Translations under genes and position numbers: made by a program
The notes under the pieces: model-generated
What the model saw: only the letters and a program-made list of their open reading frames with translations
What the model was told of the DNA's origin: nothing
Databases searched by the model: none
Shown: positions 1-11,399 of the stretch, piece after piece
How positions within the stretch are numbered: the first letter of the stretch is position 1
Layout of the letters: every line of letters begins with the position of its first letter
Source: Daucus carota subsp. sativus
Lineage: Eukaryota; Streptophyta; Magnoliopsida; Apiales; Apiaceae
Assembly: GCF_001625215.2 (NCBI RefSeq)
Contig: NC_030389.2
Location: forward strand, 31,485,454 to 31,549,453
Direction of reading: 5' to 3'
DNA: 64,000 nt

Positions 1-384
1 CCCGGTATGATTGTCAGGCTCTCACAGAAATACAGTTATTTTTATTCAGATGAATAATGTTATTTTTTATTTTTCCTCTCAATTTACTGTATAATTATTG
101 TTATCTAATTGGTGAATCTTTCACTTGGATTTATTAAAGCATGAATCTGAAAAATCTGTTATTACTAATTGTACTAAAATTCAAAATGAAGGCTTGTTTT
201 TTTAGGTTGTTATTCAAAAAGGGTGGAAAGCGAGCTGCATGGGAATATCCATTCGCTGTAGCTGGCATTAATGTCTCATTCATGTTGATACAAACTCAAC
301 ATCTTTATACCATTATTATAGCAACACAACACCATGTAATTCATTATACCATCACATAAACAGATTTAAGCAATAAAGGAATAC
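1..384 (-). other. Probable intron sequence left of the broken exon
   Basis: AT-rich sequence that follows a GTAAGT donor on the minus strand. No domain, repeat or conserved reading frame is visible. The matching acceptor would be outside the window, so calling it an intron is inference. Confidence 0.3.
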
Positions 385-982
385 TTACAAGTTACCAGCA
401 ATACGAACCACATTTGGGGTCACGGGGTATGTACCAAATCCTCCCGGAGAATATCCACGCGTCCTGTGACTTCGAGGATCAGTCTCCACCATGATTGGCG
501 TAGTTTGTTTCCCTTCATCATCCCATTCAGCACATGCAGAATTCTCCTCATCTACAAGTGCACGCTTACGACGTTTCCTAGTGGTTGTGCTAGCACCCGT
601 CTTAACACCACCCCTAGTGCCTGTAGCATTACCCACACCAGCAGTACTACACTCCCCTCCAACGGTTTGACTACCCTGCCCCCCAAGAGTGCCACCATTA
701 CCACCAGCGGCGCCAGTAGTACACTCCCTTCAACCGGCTTGACTACCCTGCCCCCCAAGAGTACCATCATTACCATCAGCGGCGCCAGTACTACACTCCC
801 CTCCACCGGCTTGACTACCCTCCCCCCTAAGAGCACCATCATTACCATCAGCGGCGCCAGTAAGACACTCCCCACTATCAGTGTCCTTGCCGCTTTCCCC
901 GCCAGCACTAGCATTCTTGTCCCCACGCCCCCGGCCTCCCGCAGAACCCCCCCGACCTCCCGCAGACCTCCTCCCGGCCATC
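385..982 (-). pseudogene. First exon of a second CACTA-type gene, broken by one stop
   Basis: On the minus strand an ATG at 982 opens a Gly/Ala/Arg-rich reading frame (MAGRRSAGG...). It runs through three in-frame copies of a 72-bp (24-aa) repeat, then a basic stretch (TTRKRRKRALVDEE), and ends near a consensus GTAAGT donor at about 388-383. One codon in the second repeat copy is TGA (730-732) where the neighbouring copy has GGA; beyond it the frame stays open to 385. This looks like the N-terminal exon of the second gene that many plant CACTA elements carry downstream of the transposase (Ptta/En/Spm type). That assignment rests on position and strand, because the diagnostic domain would lie left of the window. 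It could also be a host gene exon. The stop makes it non-coding unless bypassed. Confidence 0.45.
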
Positions 983-2511
983 AAGCCAATAACACTGAAA
1001 TTTAAACAAAAAACACAAGTCGATAAATATATCAAAAAAGACGAAAAAATACATAGAACATAGAACACATACACATAACTCAACTGTTTGGGCTTTTTGC
1101 TATATAACACTAATTTGTGCCATTTTTGCTAAATCTATAGACATAGTGTTGCCCACTCACACAGATGTCATCCACACAAATATGCCCAGTAAAAATTGAT
1201 ACCCACTAATTAACACCCACTAATTAACAATACTACACAAAGAGATAACAAATATAGCCAATAATACGACAGATTGTATAGATATATACATGCATGTAAA
1301 AGATACAAAGACAAAGAGAATCATTTATATACCTAGTAATAGCTACAATAAGTGTTAGGACTATTGTTCACCGTCGCGATTAGCGTTGAAATCGTAAAGA
1401 ACCAGCGTTGAAATCGCAGAGAAACGGAGAGGAAGCTTTCAGCAGAGAAAGGAAAAGTGAAAACTGAGAGATGAGTTTAGGGTTTTCTTATTTACACTTG
1501 GCTATACGACGTCGTTTAGCCTCAATTATTGGAGGCAGTGGGTTTAAGTTTTCGTTTCTCTTTTTTAGCGCCAATCTTCTTCTCCAAGATACAGTACCTT
1601 CTTTTCATTTTACTTTCAAATTTATTATTTATTTTTATTCAATTAGCAATTTAGTTTTATTTTTAACTTTTGAAATTTTAATATACGACTCATATCAGTG
1701 TTACAAAAAATTTAATTTTTTTAAATTTGATATTTTAGAACACTAACTAAAATTATAATTCTTTATTATAATTATTTTGTTACTTTTCATTTTAATTTTT
1801 AATTTTTGAATTTTAATGATTTCTAATTTTATTTTTAGTATTAATTTTTGAATTTGAATGGATTTTTTTATTATAATTTTTTATAAATATTTAAATAAAT
1901 ATATAAATATGTTATTACATATAGTGATATATATGATATCTTGAATTTTGTAAAAAACGGAAGTTAAATCACATTAAATCATAAAAGACAATTTAAAATT
2001 CCGTCAAACAAGTTGTTAATCTGTTTGATGGTCTACAGAACATAAATTAGCTTTAATCACTGATTTTTAGAACAAAGTGTGTCTAAAATATATATCTCAG
2101 TCTTGAGTTGTCATACATGTAACCAGTTTTATTGAAACAGGTAAGGTTTCAATCGGCTCAAACTAAATAATCCGTCGATTGGATAAATAAAATATCAGTC
2201 AATCAACTCAAATATTGACATCATGCATGTTATTATTGAAATTTTTAGTCAGTTCGTCGTTTTACACAACCTGAATTGGTATTAATCACCGATTTTTACA
2301 ACAAGATATGTCTCATAGCTCGTTCTTGAGTAATCATATATGGTGTAACAAGTTTTATTGAAATATAAAATTAAAGTTTTATCGAAATAGTTACAAGTTT
2401 TAATTATATAATAATTAATGTTTTATTGAAATATTTAGAACAAAGTGATTATTGTATAATTTAAATGAATGTAAAAGTTTTGTACGAAAAAAATATGAAA
2501 GAAAACTAGCT
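983..2511. other. Leader/promoter of the broken gene, then AT-rich spacer
   Basis: No gene is seen. On the minus strand at about 1515-1440 there is a palindromic ACGACGTCGT (1506-1515), an AAACCCTAAAC box and a CT-rich leader, which resembles a plant 5' leader for the exon starting at 982. From 1580 the sequence is AT-rich. A loose direct duplication links about 2045-2145 and 2280-2370 (both contain AATCAC(T/C)GATTTTTA and CAGTTTTATTGAAA-like strings). Confidence 0.35.
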
Positions 2512-2740
2512 TACGACGGAAGTTCATATACATATGACGGATACTGGGTAACTTTGGGTAACTTCCGACAGAAGTTCTTAACTATTTACGACGAATATTG
2601 ATAAATATCTGGGTTTCTTCCGACAGAATTGTACAAACTGTCGTAAGTATACTGAAATAACCCAGATTTACGACGGATGTTCATAACCCAGATTTACGAC
2701 GGATGTTCATACTCCGTCGTTTGTTTCCCAGAATCTGCAG
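2512..2740. repeat. ACGACGG motif cluster, probable 3' subterminal region of CACTA
   Basis: TTACGACGGA recurs with variants (TTACGACGAA, TCCGACAGAA, CTCCGTCGTT), in part as a tandem doublet CCCAGATTTACGACGGATG at about 2662-2709. The same core fills the other end of the element (9241-10240). In CACTA elements such short repeats near both ends bind the TNPA-like protein; that role here is inferred. Confidence 0.55.
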
Positions 2741-2922
2741 ATTCTTCTGATGTGACCAGAACCATTACCAAAATCAACCAAACCAAAATCCTATTGGATC
2801 AGTGAGGTTATAGGTATTTATAACCATATTGCATAATCAAATATACGAAAAGACAAAACACCTAAACCTTTAGGTAACTAAATCAAAAGTTAATCAAATT
2901 TTTGATTAATTGGCCGAAAAAT

Positions 2923-5514
2923 AGAAAATTGGCTAGAATCACAACATCAATCAATATTCTTGCACCAACACAACACATTTAGCATTAGTAAGATTCCAAA
3001 CCCATGGAATCGGCTAAAACCATGGAATCGTGAAAAAATACTAATTAAAGTAGCTAAAATTACCCGGAAAATCATTTTAATTCAACTAAAATAGAAAATT
3101 GGCTAGAATCACAACATCAATCAATATTCTTGCACCAACATAACACATTTAGTATTAGTAAGATTCCAAAATCATGGAATCGGCTAAAACCATGGGATTG
3201 TGAAAAAACACTAATTAAAGTAGCTAAAATTACCCGGAAAATCATTTTAATTCAACTAAAATAGAAAATTGGTTAGAATCACAACATCAATCAATATTCT
3301 TGCACCAACACAACACATTTAGCATTAGTAAGATTCCAAAATCATGGAATCGGCTAAAACCATGGGATTGTGAAAAAACACTAATTAAAGTAGCTAAAAT
3401 TACCCGGAAAATCATTTTAATTCAACTAAAATAGAAAATTGGCTAGAATCACAACATCAATCAATATTCTTGCACCAACACAACACATTTAGCATTAGTA
3501 AGATTCCAAAATCATGGAATTGGCTAAAACCATGGGATTGTGAAAAAGCACTAATTAAAGTAGCTAAAATTACCCGGAAAATCATTTTAATTCAACTAAA
3601 ATAGAAAATTGGCTAGAATCACAACATCAATCAATATTCTTGCACCAACACAACACATTTAGCATTAGTAAGATTCCAAAACCATGGAATCGGCTAAAAC
3701 CATGGAATTGTGTAAAAATACTAATTAAAGTAACTAAAATTGGCCCAAAAATCATTTTAATTCAATTAAAATAGAAAATGGGCTACAATCACAACATCAA
3801 TCAATATTCTTGCACCGACACAACACATTAAGCATTACTAAGATTCCAAAATCATGGAATCGGCTAAAACCATGGGATTGAGAAAAAACACTAATTAAAG
3901 TAGCTAAATTTACCCGGAAAATCATTTTAATTCAACTAAAATAGAAAATTGGCTAGAATCACAACATCAATCAATATTCTTGCACCAACACAACACATTT
4001 AGCATTAGTAAGATTCCAAAATCATGGAATCGGCTAAAACCATGGGATTGTGAAAAAACACTAATTAAAGTAGCTAAAATTACCCGGAAAATCATTTTAA
4101 TTCAACTAAAATTTGAAAATTGACTAGAATCACTACATCAATCAATATTCTTGCACCAACACAACACATTTAGCATTAGTAAGATTCCAAAATCATGGAA
4201 TCGGCTAAAACCATGGGATTGTGAAAAAGCACTAATTAAAGTAGCTAAAATTAACCGGAAAATCATTTTAATTCAACTAAAATAGAAAATTGGCTAGAAT
4301 CACAACATCAATCAATATTCTTGCACCAACACAACACATTTAGCATTAGTAAGATTCCAAAATCATGGAATCGGCTAAAACCATGGGATTGTGAAAAAGC
4401 ACTAATTAAAGTAGCCAAAATTACCCGGAAAATCATTTTAATTCAACTAAAATAGAAAATTGGCTAGAATCACAACATCAATCAATATTTTTGCGCCAAC
4501 ACAACACATTTAGCATTAGTAAGATTCCAAAACCATGGAATCGGCTAAAACCATGGAATTGTGTAAAAATACTAATTAAAGTAGCTAAAATTGGCCCAAA
4601 AATCATTTTAATTCAACTAAAATTAAAAAAATTGGCTAGAATCACAACATCAATCAATATTCTTGCACCAACACAACACATTTAGCATCAGTAAGATTCC
4701 AAAATCATGGAATCGGCTAAAACCATGGGATTGTGAAAAAACACTAATTAAAGTAGCCAAAATTACCCGGAAAATCATTTTAATTCAACTAAAATAGAAA
4801 ATTGGCTAGAATCACAACATCAATCAATATTCTTGCACCAACACAACACATTTAGCATTAGTAAGATTCCAAAATCATGGAATCGGCTAAAACCATGGAA
4901 TTGTGTAAAAATATTAATTAAAGTAGCTAAAATTGGCCCAAAAATCATTTTAATTCAATTAAAATAGAAAATGGGCTACAATCACAACATAAATCAATAT
5001 TCTTGCACCGACACAACACATTAAGCATTACTAAGATTCCAAAATCATGGAATCGGCTAAAACCATGGGATTGTGAAAAAACACTAATTAAAGTAGCTAA
5101 AATTACCCGGAAAATCATTTTAATTCAACTAAAATAGAAAATTGGCTAGAATCACAACATCAATCAATATTCTTGCACCAACACAACACATTTAGCATTA
5201 GTAAGATTCCAAAACCATGGAATCGGCTAAAACCATGGAATTGTGTAAAAATACTAATTAAAGTAGCTAAAATTGGCCCAAAAATCATTTTAATTCAATT
5301 AAAATAGAAAATGGGCTACAATCACAACATCAATCAATATTCTTGCACCGACACAACACATTAAGCATTACTAAGATTCCAAAATCATGGAATCGGCTAA
5401 AACCATGGGATTGTGAAAAAACACTAATTAAAGTAGCTAAAATTACCCGAAAAATCATTTTAATTCAACTAAAATAGAAAATTGGCTAGAATCACAACAT
5501 CAATCAATATTCTT
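2923..5514. repeat. 170-bp tandem repeat array inside the CACTA element, about 15 copies
   Basis: The string GGCTAGAATCACAACATCAA recurs with a spacing of 170 bases (170-172) from about 2931 to 5484. Copies are highly similar. Two sub-types can be told apart: one with ACCATGGGATTGTG and TACCCGG, the other with ACCATGGAATTGTG and GGCCCAAA followed by GGGCTACAATC. They pair into 340-bp dimers at about 3620-3960, 4813-5153 and 5153-5493. The array abuts the last exon of the transposase, and its rightmost partial copy contains that gene's stop codon. No gene is coded in it. Confidence 0.95.
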
Positions 5515-8500
5515 CTCCACTATCCACTTCGATGCTATCATAACCATCTTCTTCTTCTTCATCTTCTTCTTCGTCATCCTCCTCATGATCCTCCCCCGCC
5601 TCCATTTCATTATCTTCATCTTCTTCACTTTCTACTTCATTTTGTTGCTCTTGTTCATCTTCCATTTCATAAATGGAGAAGTCAACAAATAACGACCTTG
5701 AAGAAAAGTCTATGGGTGTGGTATTTGACACATCTTCTTGAAGGGGTTCCATGTTAGCATCAATAGCTCTTCCACTTAACACTTGAGGTCTACATGTGAT
5801 TATTGTATGAATATTACTATTTGGATTCTTTACACTAGGAGCATAGTACACTTGAGTGGCTTGACTTGCTAGAATGTAAACATCATCTCCTTTCAGTTTT
5901 GAATTGAGATCAATTAAAAGCACTCCATTTTTATCTTTCTTTACGCCCCTAACATGGTCATACCAATGACATTTCATCAGAAACACTTGATTTCCACCAC
6001 CATATGTTATTTTTAGAATTTCCAGCAAACTTCCATAATAATTGCTTCCACTATCACCGTAACAACTTCCCTTGACAAGTATCCCCGAGCTTGATTTTCC
6101 TAAGTTGAACGAATACCCATTCACCCTACATCTTTTATAAGAAATCACATAAGAAGCCGGGCCTCCCAACAAATATTGCAACTGTTTGTTGTTGTGTTGT
6201 ACCTGAAATGAAATAGTCTTGTCAAACATATGATAATATGATAATGTCAAACATATGATAATGTGAACTTTAAATAAAATACCTTGACTTGCAACCACTT
6301 AGCAAAATTATCCTTCATCACTGTATCCATCTCACTATCACTCAGTACGTGTGGAGTATGGTTGCGAATCTCTGCTTCGAACATGCTGAAGAGTTATCAA
6401 TACATGTTAGTGCACAAAATTAAATGGTTCTAGTTAGTAATGAAAGGGTTTTAGATGCTTACAGAATATAAGGTGCCACTTCTTGCATGTTAGTGAGAAT
6501 GTAATATGCTGCAGTGCTCAATGAATTCAGATCTAAATGATAACCAATACATGCTCCTAAAGGCTCTACCGGATATGTGAATGCCACAAGTTTTTCTGGA
6601 TCCCTTGAATTATCATGAACCATATTACGACCTAGCATGTTGTGCACTGTATCAACTTCAGACTCAAAGTACATGGAACAGAAATGTGTTAACTCCTCGT
6701 ATACGTATTTTTCTGCAATGGATCCTTCAACACGTGCTTTGTTCCCTACTTTATGTTTCATTCTGCCTTGTAGTCTTTCAACATGATACATCCATCTTTC
6801 TGGGACAGGGCCACCTAGTCTGCACTCCTCCGGCAAATGAACAAGAAGATGGTCCATTGGATCAAAAAGAGCCGGAGGGAATATAGTCTCCAAAGTACAA
6901 ACAATTCCGGCTATGTTTTTTTCCATTTGTTTCAAATCTGTTGCAAGAAGTGTAGTTGAGCATAAGTCTTTGAAAAAATTTGATAGGTCACAAAGTACTT
7001 TATGCACATCATCTGGAAGAAGTTCACGAAAAGCAGAAGGCAATAACTTCTGCATAAATACATGACAATCATGTGACTTCATGCCTTGAAATTTTAACTG
7101 GGATCTCTTACAACACCTCTTCAAGTTTGATGAACAACCATCCGGGAGTTTCACTCGATGAACCCAATTACATAGCAATTTTAACTGATCCCGGGTTAGG
7201 TTATATCTAGCTTTTGGCTTGCGTGTACCATTAAGCCATAACTCTTGCATGATGCCCATTGCTTCCAAGTCCTTTCTCGATCTGATGGTATCCTTTGTTT
7301 TTACGCTATCGAGAATAGTGTGAAAAATGTTATCAAATACATTTTTCTCCGTGTGCATGACATCAATGCAATGACGAAGACGCAAGGAATCCCAATATGG
7401 CAAGTCAAAAAAGCAAGTGACATGCATCCAGTTATGCCAATCTCCAAATCCAATTGCCCTTTCCTTGGAATGTGGTTTCCCAGGTTGTGGAAAAATTATA
7501 CTATCAAGTTTGTTGCGAATAACGCAACCTTTCATCCGATTTTTTCGTCGTTTATCTAAGAACCCCTTGTGCAACCCATAAAAACTTGACTTCCTGCTGT
7601 GTGGCAGTTGTTTAGCTTTAACTCCACCCATACACACATGACAAGCCATTTTCCCGTGAGTTGACCATCCACTAACCATTCCCAACCCAGAAAAGTCACT
7701 TATAGTCCATAATATGGCTGCTCGCATCATAAAATTAGTCTTCGCTGAAGCATCAAATGTCTCCACACCAACATTCCATAAAGTGATCAACTCATCAATT
7801 AGAGGCCTGAGATAAACATTCAAATTCTTTCCTGGATCATTCGGCCCGGGTACCAGCAGTGTCATGAACATATATGGATCCTTTGTAACCATAGTGTGTA
7901 GAAGGTTGTACACAAGTAGGACAACAGGCCATACTGAGTAAACAGTAGAGGTAGCATTGCTGTACGGGGGAAATCCATCGGTTGCAAGGCCAAGTCTGAC
8001 ATTACGAATCTCTGCTGAAAAATCAGGATAATTCTTATCGAACTCTTTCCATTCTTCTCCATCTGCAGGATGAGTGAGAACCCCTTCAGTCACAATTCTG
8101 TTCTTGTGATACTTCATATATGCAGCCGTGCGGGTAGACATGTACAGACGCTGCAAACGGTCAGTGATTTTGAAATGTCTCAAAACCTTTCTTGGAACAG
8201 TATTATTCCCAGCATGTGTTGTAGCTTTATATCGACTCAATTTACAATACTTGCAATTTCTTAGATCTTTATCACCGCCATAGAACAACATACAATCATT
8301 CTCGCATGCATGTATTTTTTCATATCCCAAACTCAACCTTTTAACCAACTTCTTAACAGCATAATAGTTGAGAGGAAGCTTATGTTTATCCGGAAACACA
8401 TCTCCAAGCAAAAAGAGCAGCTCATCAAAAGCTTTATCACTACATTTGTTGCGATTCTTCCAATGTAGTAATTTCGTAACAAACTTCAATTGAGAATATT

Positions 8501-8954
8501 TGAGATTGCCCGGGTATATTGGCTCACCAACTTTATTCACGTTATCTAAAAAAGTTGATGCTTGCTCATTCGGGTCCTCGTGGCTACTATTTTCCGCTCC
8601 AAATGCCCCCCCACCAATAGCATCCATAAACATTTCATACTCGTCAAACACATCTTCACGATCATCCATTTGTTCATTTCTTGATGCACTAGCTTCACCG
8701 TGAAAGCTCCATATAGTATAACTCTCAAGAAAACCGGTTGCAAATAAGTGGAACTCGACATCGGGAATGAGTTGGTATAATGCATTCCGACATGTATTGC
8801 AAGGACAATTAATCAAAAGATTCGGATCATTCGGCTTACTAGAATTACTTCGCGCAAATGCCAAAAAATATTTAACCCCCTCATTATATTCATCCGTAAA
8901 ACCATATCCACCGGGTTTTATTCGCTTAGTGATCCAACTACGATCCGGAGACAT
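5504..8954 (-). CDS. CACTA transposase (tnp2/TNPD type), three exons, intact
   Basis: Transposase of an En/Spm-like element; it would cut at the CACTA ends in the nucleus. Model on the minus strand: exon 1 8954-6463, exon 2 6385-6283, exon 3 6202-5504, with GTAAGC/CAG and GTATTT/CAG introns. Phases match, giving 1097 aa with no internal stop. Residues 1-90 match the transposase-associated domain (CPCNTC at 50-55). Residues of about 240-550 match Transposase_21, with LGLATDGFPPY (D326) and HCIDVMHTEKN (D531), likely catalytic acids. A DUF4218-like region covers about 665-780, and exon 3 has a DUF4216-like region (FLMKCHWYDH, ILASQATQVYYA) and an acidic tail. The ATG at 8954 opens the associated domain directly. 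The last codons and stop lie in the first unit of the 170-bp array. Upstream is the ACGACGG-rich promoter region. Splicing is predicted by eye. Confidence 0.93.
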
Positions 8955-9240
8955 CTATGAATAATAAATAACAAAATTTCAATTATAAATATGCACACAA
9001 GCCCACATACAAATATTGAAAAATTATATAAATCTAAATAATATATGGAAGATCAAAATTTCTACAATTTAAATGGAAAGATAGAAAAGAAATACTTACA
9101 AGAACGATTGATGCAAGTGTTGAGTGTAATTTGCTATATCACATTTATTCGATCAGGAGCATATTTTTTGGTTTTGGTTAGGAGCATATAGAAATGATGT
9201 TGGGGAGAAAGAGGCAGTAGCTTCTGAGGGATATATGGTA
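8955..9240 (-). promoter_or_regulatory. 5' leader of the CACTA transposase
   Basis: AT-rich sequence between the start codon and the ACGACGG repeats. No other reading frame is seen. It would hold the 5' UTR and perhaps a leader intron; no clear TATA box was chosen. Confidence 0.35.
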
Positions 9241-10247
9241 AGTTACGACGGAATTATCGTATCCGTCGTAAGTTCTGTTTAAAAATGAATATCCTCCCGT
9301 TTAATTTCAATGTGGGCAGGTGGGAGTTAATGCGTTAGGTAAACTTACGACGGTTATATTACGACGAAAAAAAAATTCATTTTATTTTCATTTATTTTTT
9401 GCCTTTAATTAGGTAGATATGATAACTTACGACGGTTATATTACGACGGAAACAAAAATCGCTTTATTTTCATTTATTTTTTTCTTTAATTAGGTAGATA
9501 TGTTAACTTACGACGGTTAAATTACGACGAAAAATTAAAATTTATAATTCTTATTTATTTTCCTTTTTTAAAACAGATTTAATTATATAATTATATGAAC
9601 TTACGACGGCTTATTTACGACGGAATAGAAAATCAATTTATTTTCATTTATTTTTTTCTTTAATTGGGTAGATATGTTAATTTACGACGGTTAAATTACG
9701 ACGAACAATCAAAACTTATAATTTCCATTTATTTTTCATTTTTAAAACAGATTTAATTATATAATTATATGAACTTACGACGGCTTATTTACGACGGAAT
9801 AGAAAATCAATTTGTTTTCATTTATTTTTTTCTTTAATTGGGGTAGATATGTTAATTTACGACGGTTAAATTACGACGAACAATCAAAACTTATAATTTC
9901 CATTTATTTTTCATTTTTAAAACAGATATAATTATATAATTATATGAACTTACGACGGCGTATTTACGACGGAAAAGTAAAAACTTTATTTTCATTTATT
10001 TTTTGACTTTATTTAGGTAGATATGTTAACTTACGACGGTTAAATTACGACGGTTTTTTCGCGGGAAAAATATTTATTATTTTTTATTAGAGCGCGCCTG
10101 AATTCTAGCAAAACATACGACGGAAGGTTGTTTCGTCGTAAGTATTGACGAGAAAATACAACGAATGTTTGAATTCCGTCGTAAGTTTTGCGCTCCGCCT
10201 TTTTCGTCGTAAGATATCCGTCGTAATTGGCCAGAATTGGTGTAGTG
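9241..10247 (-). repeat. CACTA 5' subterminal repeats and terminal inverted repeat
   Basis: More than 20 copies of TTACGACGG or TTACGACGA occur, mostly as close pairs. They sit in a longer tandem unit of about 175 bp marked by GTAGATATGTTAA(C/T)TTACG near 9493, 9668, 9843 and 10017, with a related copy near 9414. The final 100 bases carry the motif in the opposite direction (TCCGTCGTAA) and end in the TIR at 10247. In known CACTA elements this region is both promoter and binding site for the second element protein. Confidence 0.85.
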
Positions 10248-10669
10248 GACTGAGATATCATTTTTCTCCGTTTTGTGACGACTATGATTCCAAAAATTTG
10301 TACAGCATAAGTACCAGGAAGAACACACCGGAGAAGCAGTACCAATAATGAAATCATAGATCTATTTAAGCCACAGGAAGATATTCAGAGGGGATGTTCC
10401 CAAGTAGTAAATCTCGTGTAAACTAAGTAAGTTCCTGTAGGACTTCATATGACTTGATGAGGTGCTTATATTTGATACGCTCGAGAAAAGAACATGAAAG
10501 TGGTAGCACATGTTAATGAAACATAACCTTTATACATTAGTCTTACTGATAATTTGAGGCATAGTCCGCAGATAGTCCCTATATTTTCCTACACAATATG
10601 CATTTCTTGCTCTTTCATCCAAATGTGAACACATTAGCATTTTTTAATTTAATTTATCATCTAATATAT
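10248..10669. other. Intergenic sequence next to the CACTA end
   Basis: Begins with the presumed target triplet GAC. No gene, repeat or conserved motif is recognised. Confidence 0.4.
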
Positions 10670-10819
10670 TTAACCGGCGTTAAATTTGACTGTTTTTGGT
10701 CAAATATGAAAGTGGTCAAAAATGGTCGGTCAATTTTAACATAGACTTGATGCCATACAAATTTGACTGCTAGCGGTAAAAAATAAGTCGGTCATAAATA
10801 TTTGGTTTTTCTTATAGTG
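10670..10819. mobile_element. Remnant of a non-autonomous CACTA element (one end only)
   Basis: Ends GGTTTTTCTTATAGTG at 10819, a one-base variant of the common CACTACAAGAAAA terminus read in reverse. Inside are GGTCGGTCAA-like and TGGTCAAA-like motifs, as in the element at 16686-16867. No matching left end is visible. Confidence 0.4.
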
Positions 10820-11368
10820 TTTAAATGCGTGTTATAAATTTTCTTTCTTCCACGTAAAAATTATAAGAGACAAAGCAACTATTAAAAATATAATTTTAAA
10901 TGTTATTTGTTACAAATTTTGATTTATATACTTGCTCTGAATCTGAATTGAACTCGGATTTAGTGCTAGTATCGTATAGAACTTAAACAAACAATATATA
11001 AATTGAGTGTATTTAATTAGTTCAAAATATTATGATTCAAAAGAAAAGTATCTAGAGTAATTAAAGTATTAGCCAGATATCAGGTGAACGTATGACAAAC
11101 TTTAGGCAGGAGTCTGTGTTTTGAATATTGACCGGGGGAGTCTGTTCTTAATTTGTTATATAATTACTAATTTTGTTTATTTTCTTCCATGTAAAAGAAT
11201 GCATATATATATAAACCTATTAATCCATAAATTGTGGGTGAAGTAATAATTCGTCAAGTATTTGCTTTATGTAGTCATAATTTTCAAAATTTAAATGTCT
11301 CTCAATATATATTAAATAAAATATGTAAGATATTTCCCGTTATGATCTTCTAGTTTATATTTTTAATT

Positions 11369-11399
<31 letters not shown>

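Larger units (their letters stand above)
2512..10247 (-). mobile_element. CACTA (En/Spm) DNA transposon, left end uncertain
   Basis: The right end is clear: the plus strand ends GAATTGGTGTAGTG at 10247, so on the minus strand the element opens CACTACACCAATTC. Then come ACGACGG subterminal repeats, a tnp2-type transposase gene, and a second ACGACGG cluster at 2512-2740. The 3 bases after the end, GAC (10248-10250), would be the target duplication. I found no matching CACTACACC to the left in this window. Either the left terminus was lost near 2512, or the element continues past base 1 and includes the broken exon at 385-982. The start given is only where the left motif cluster begins. Confidence 0.75.

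Noticed and set aside
466..1005. Open frame on the plus strand rich in Thr, Ser and Pro
   Set aside because: It is the complement of the 72-bp repeat exon on the minus strand; the minus frame starts at a plausible ATG and ends at a splice donor.
4491..4685. Short plus-strand frame in the 170-bp array
   Set aside because: Chance frame through diverged copies; not kept in neighbouring units.
2923..5514. CRISPR-like array
   Set aside because: The whole 170-bp unit is repeated with no unique spacers, and this is a plant genome.
5482..5757. His/Leu-rich plus-strand frame
   Set aside because: Shadow of the acidic tail of the transposase on the other strand.
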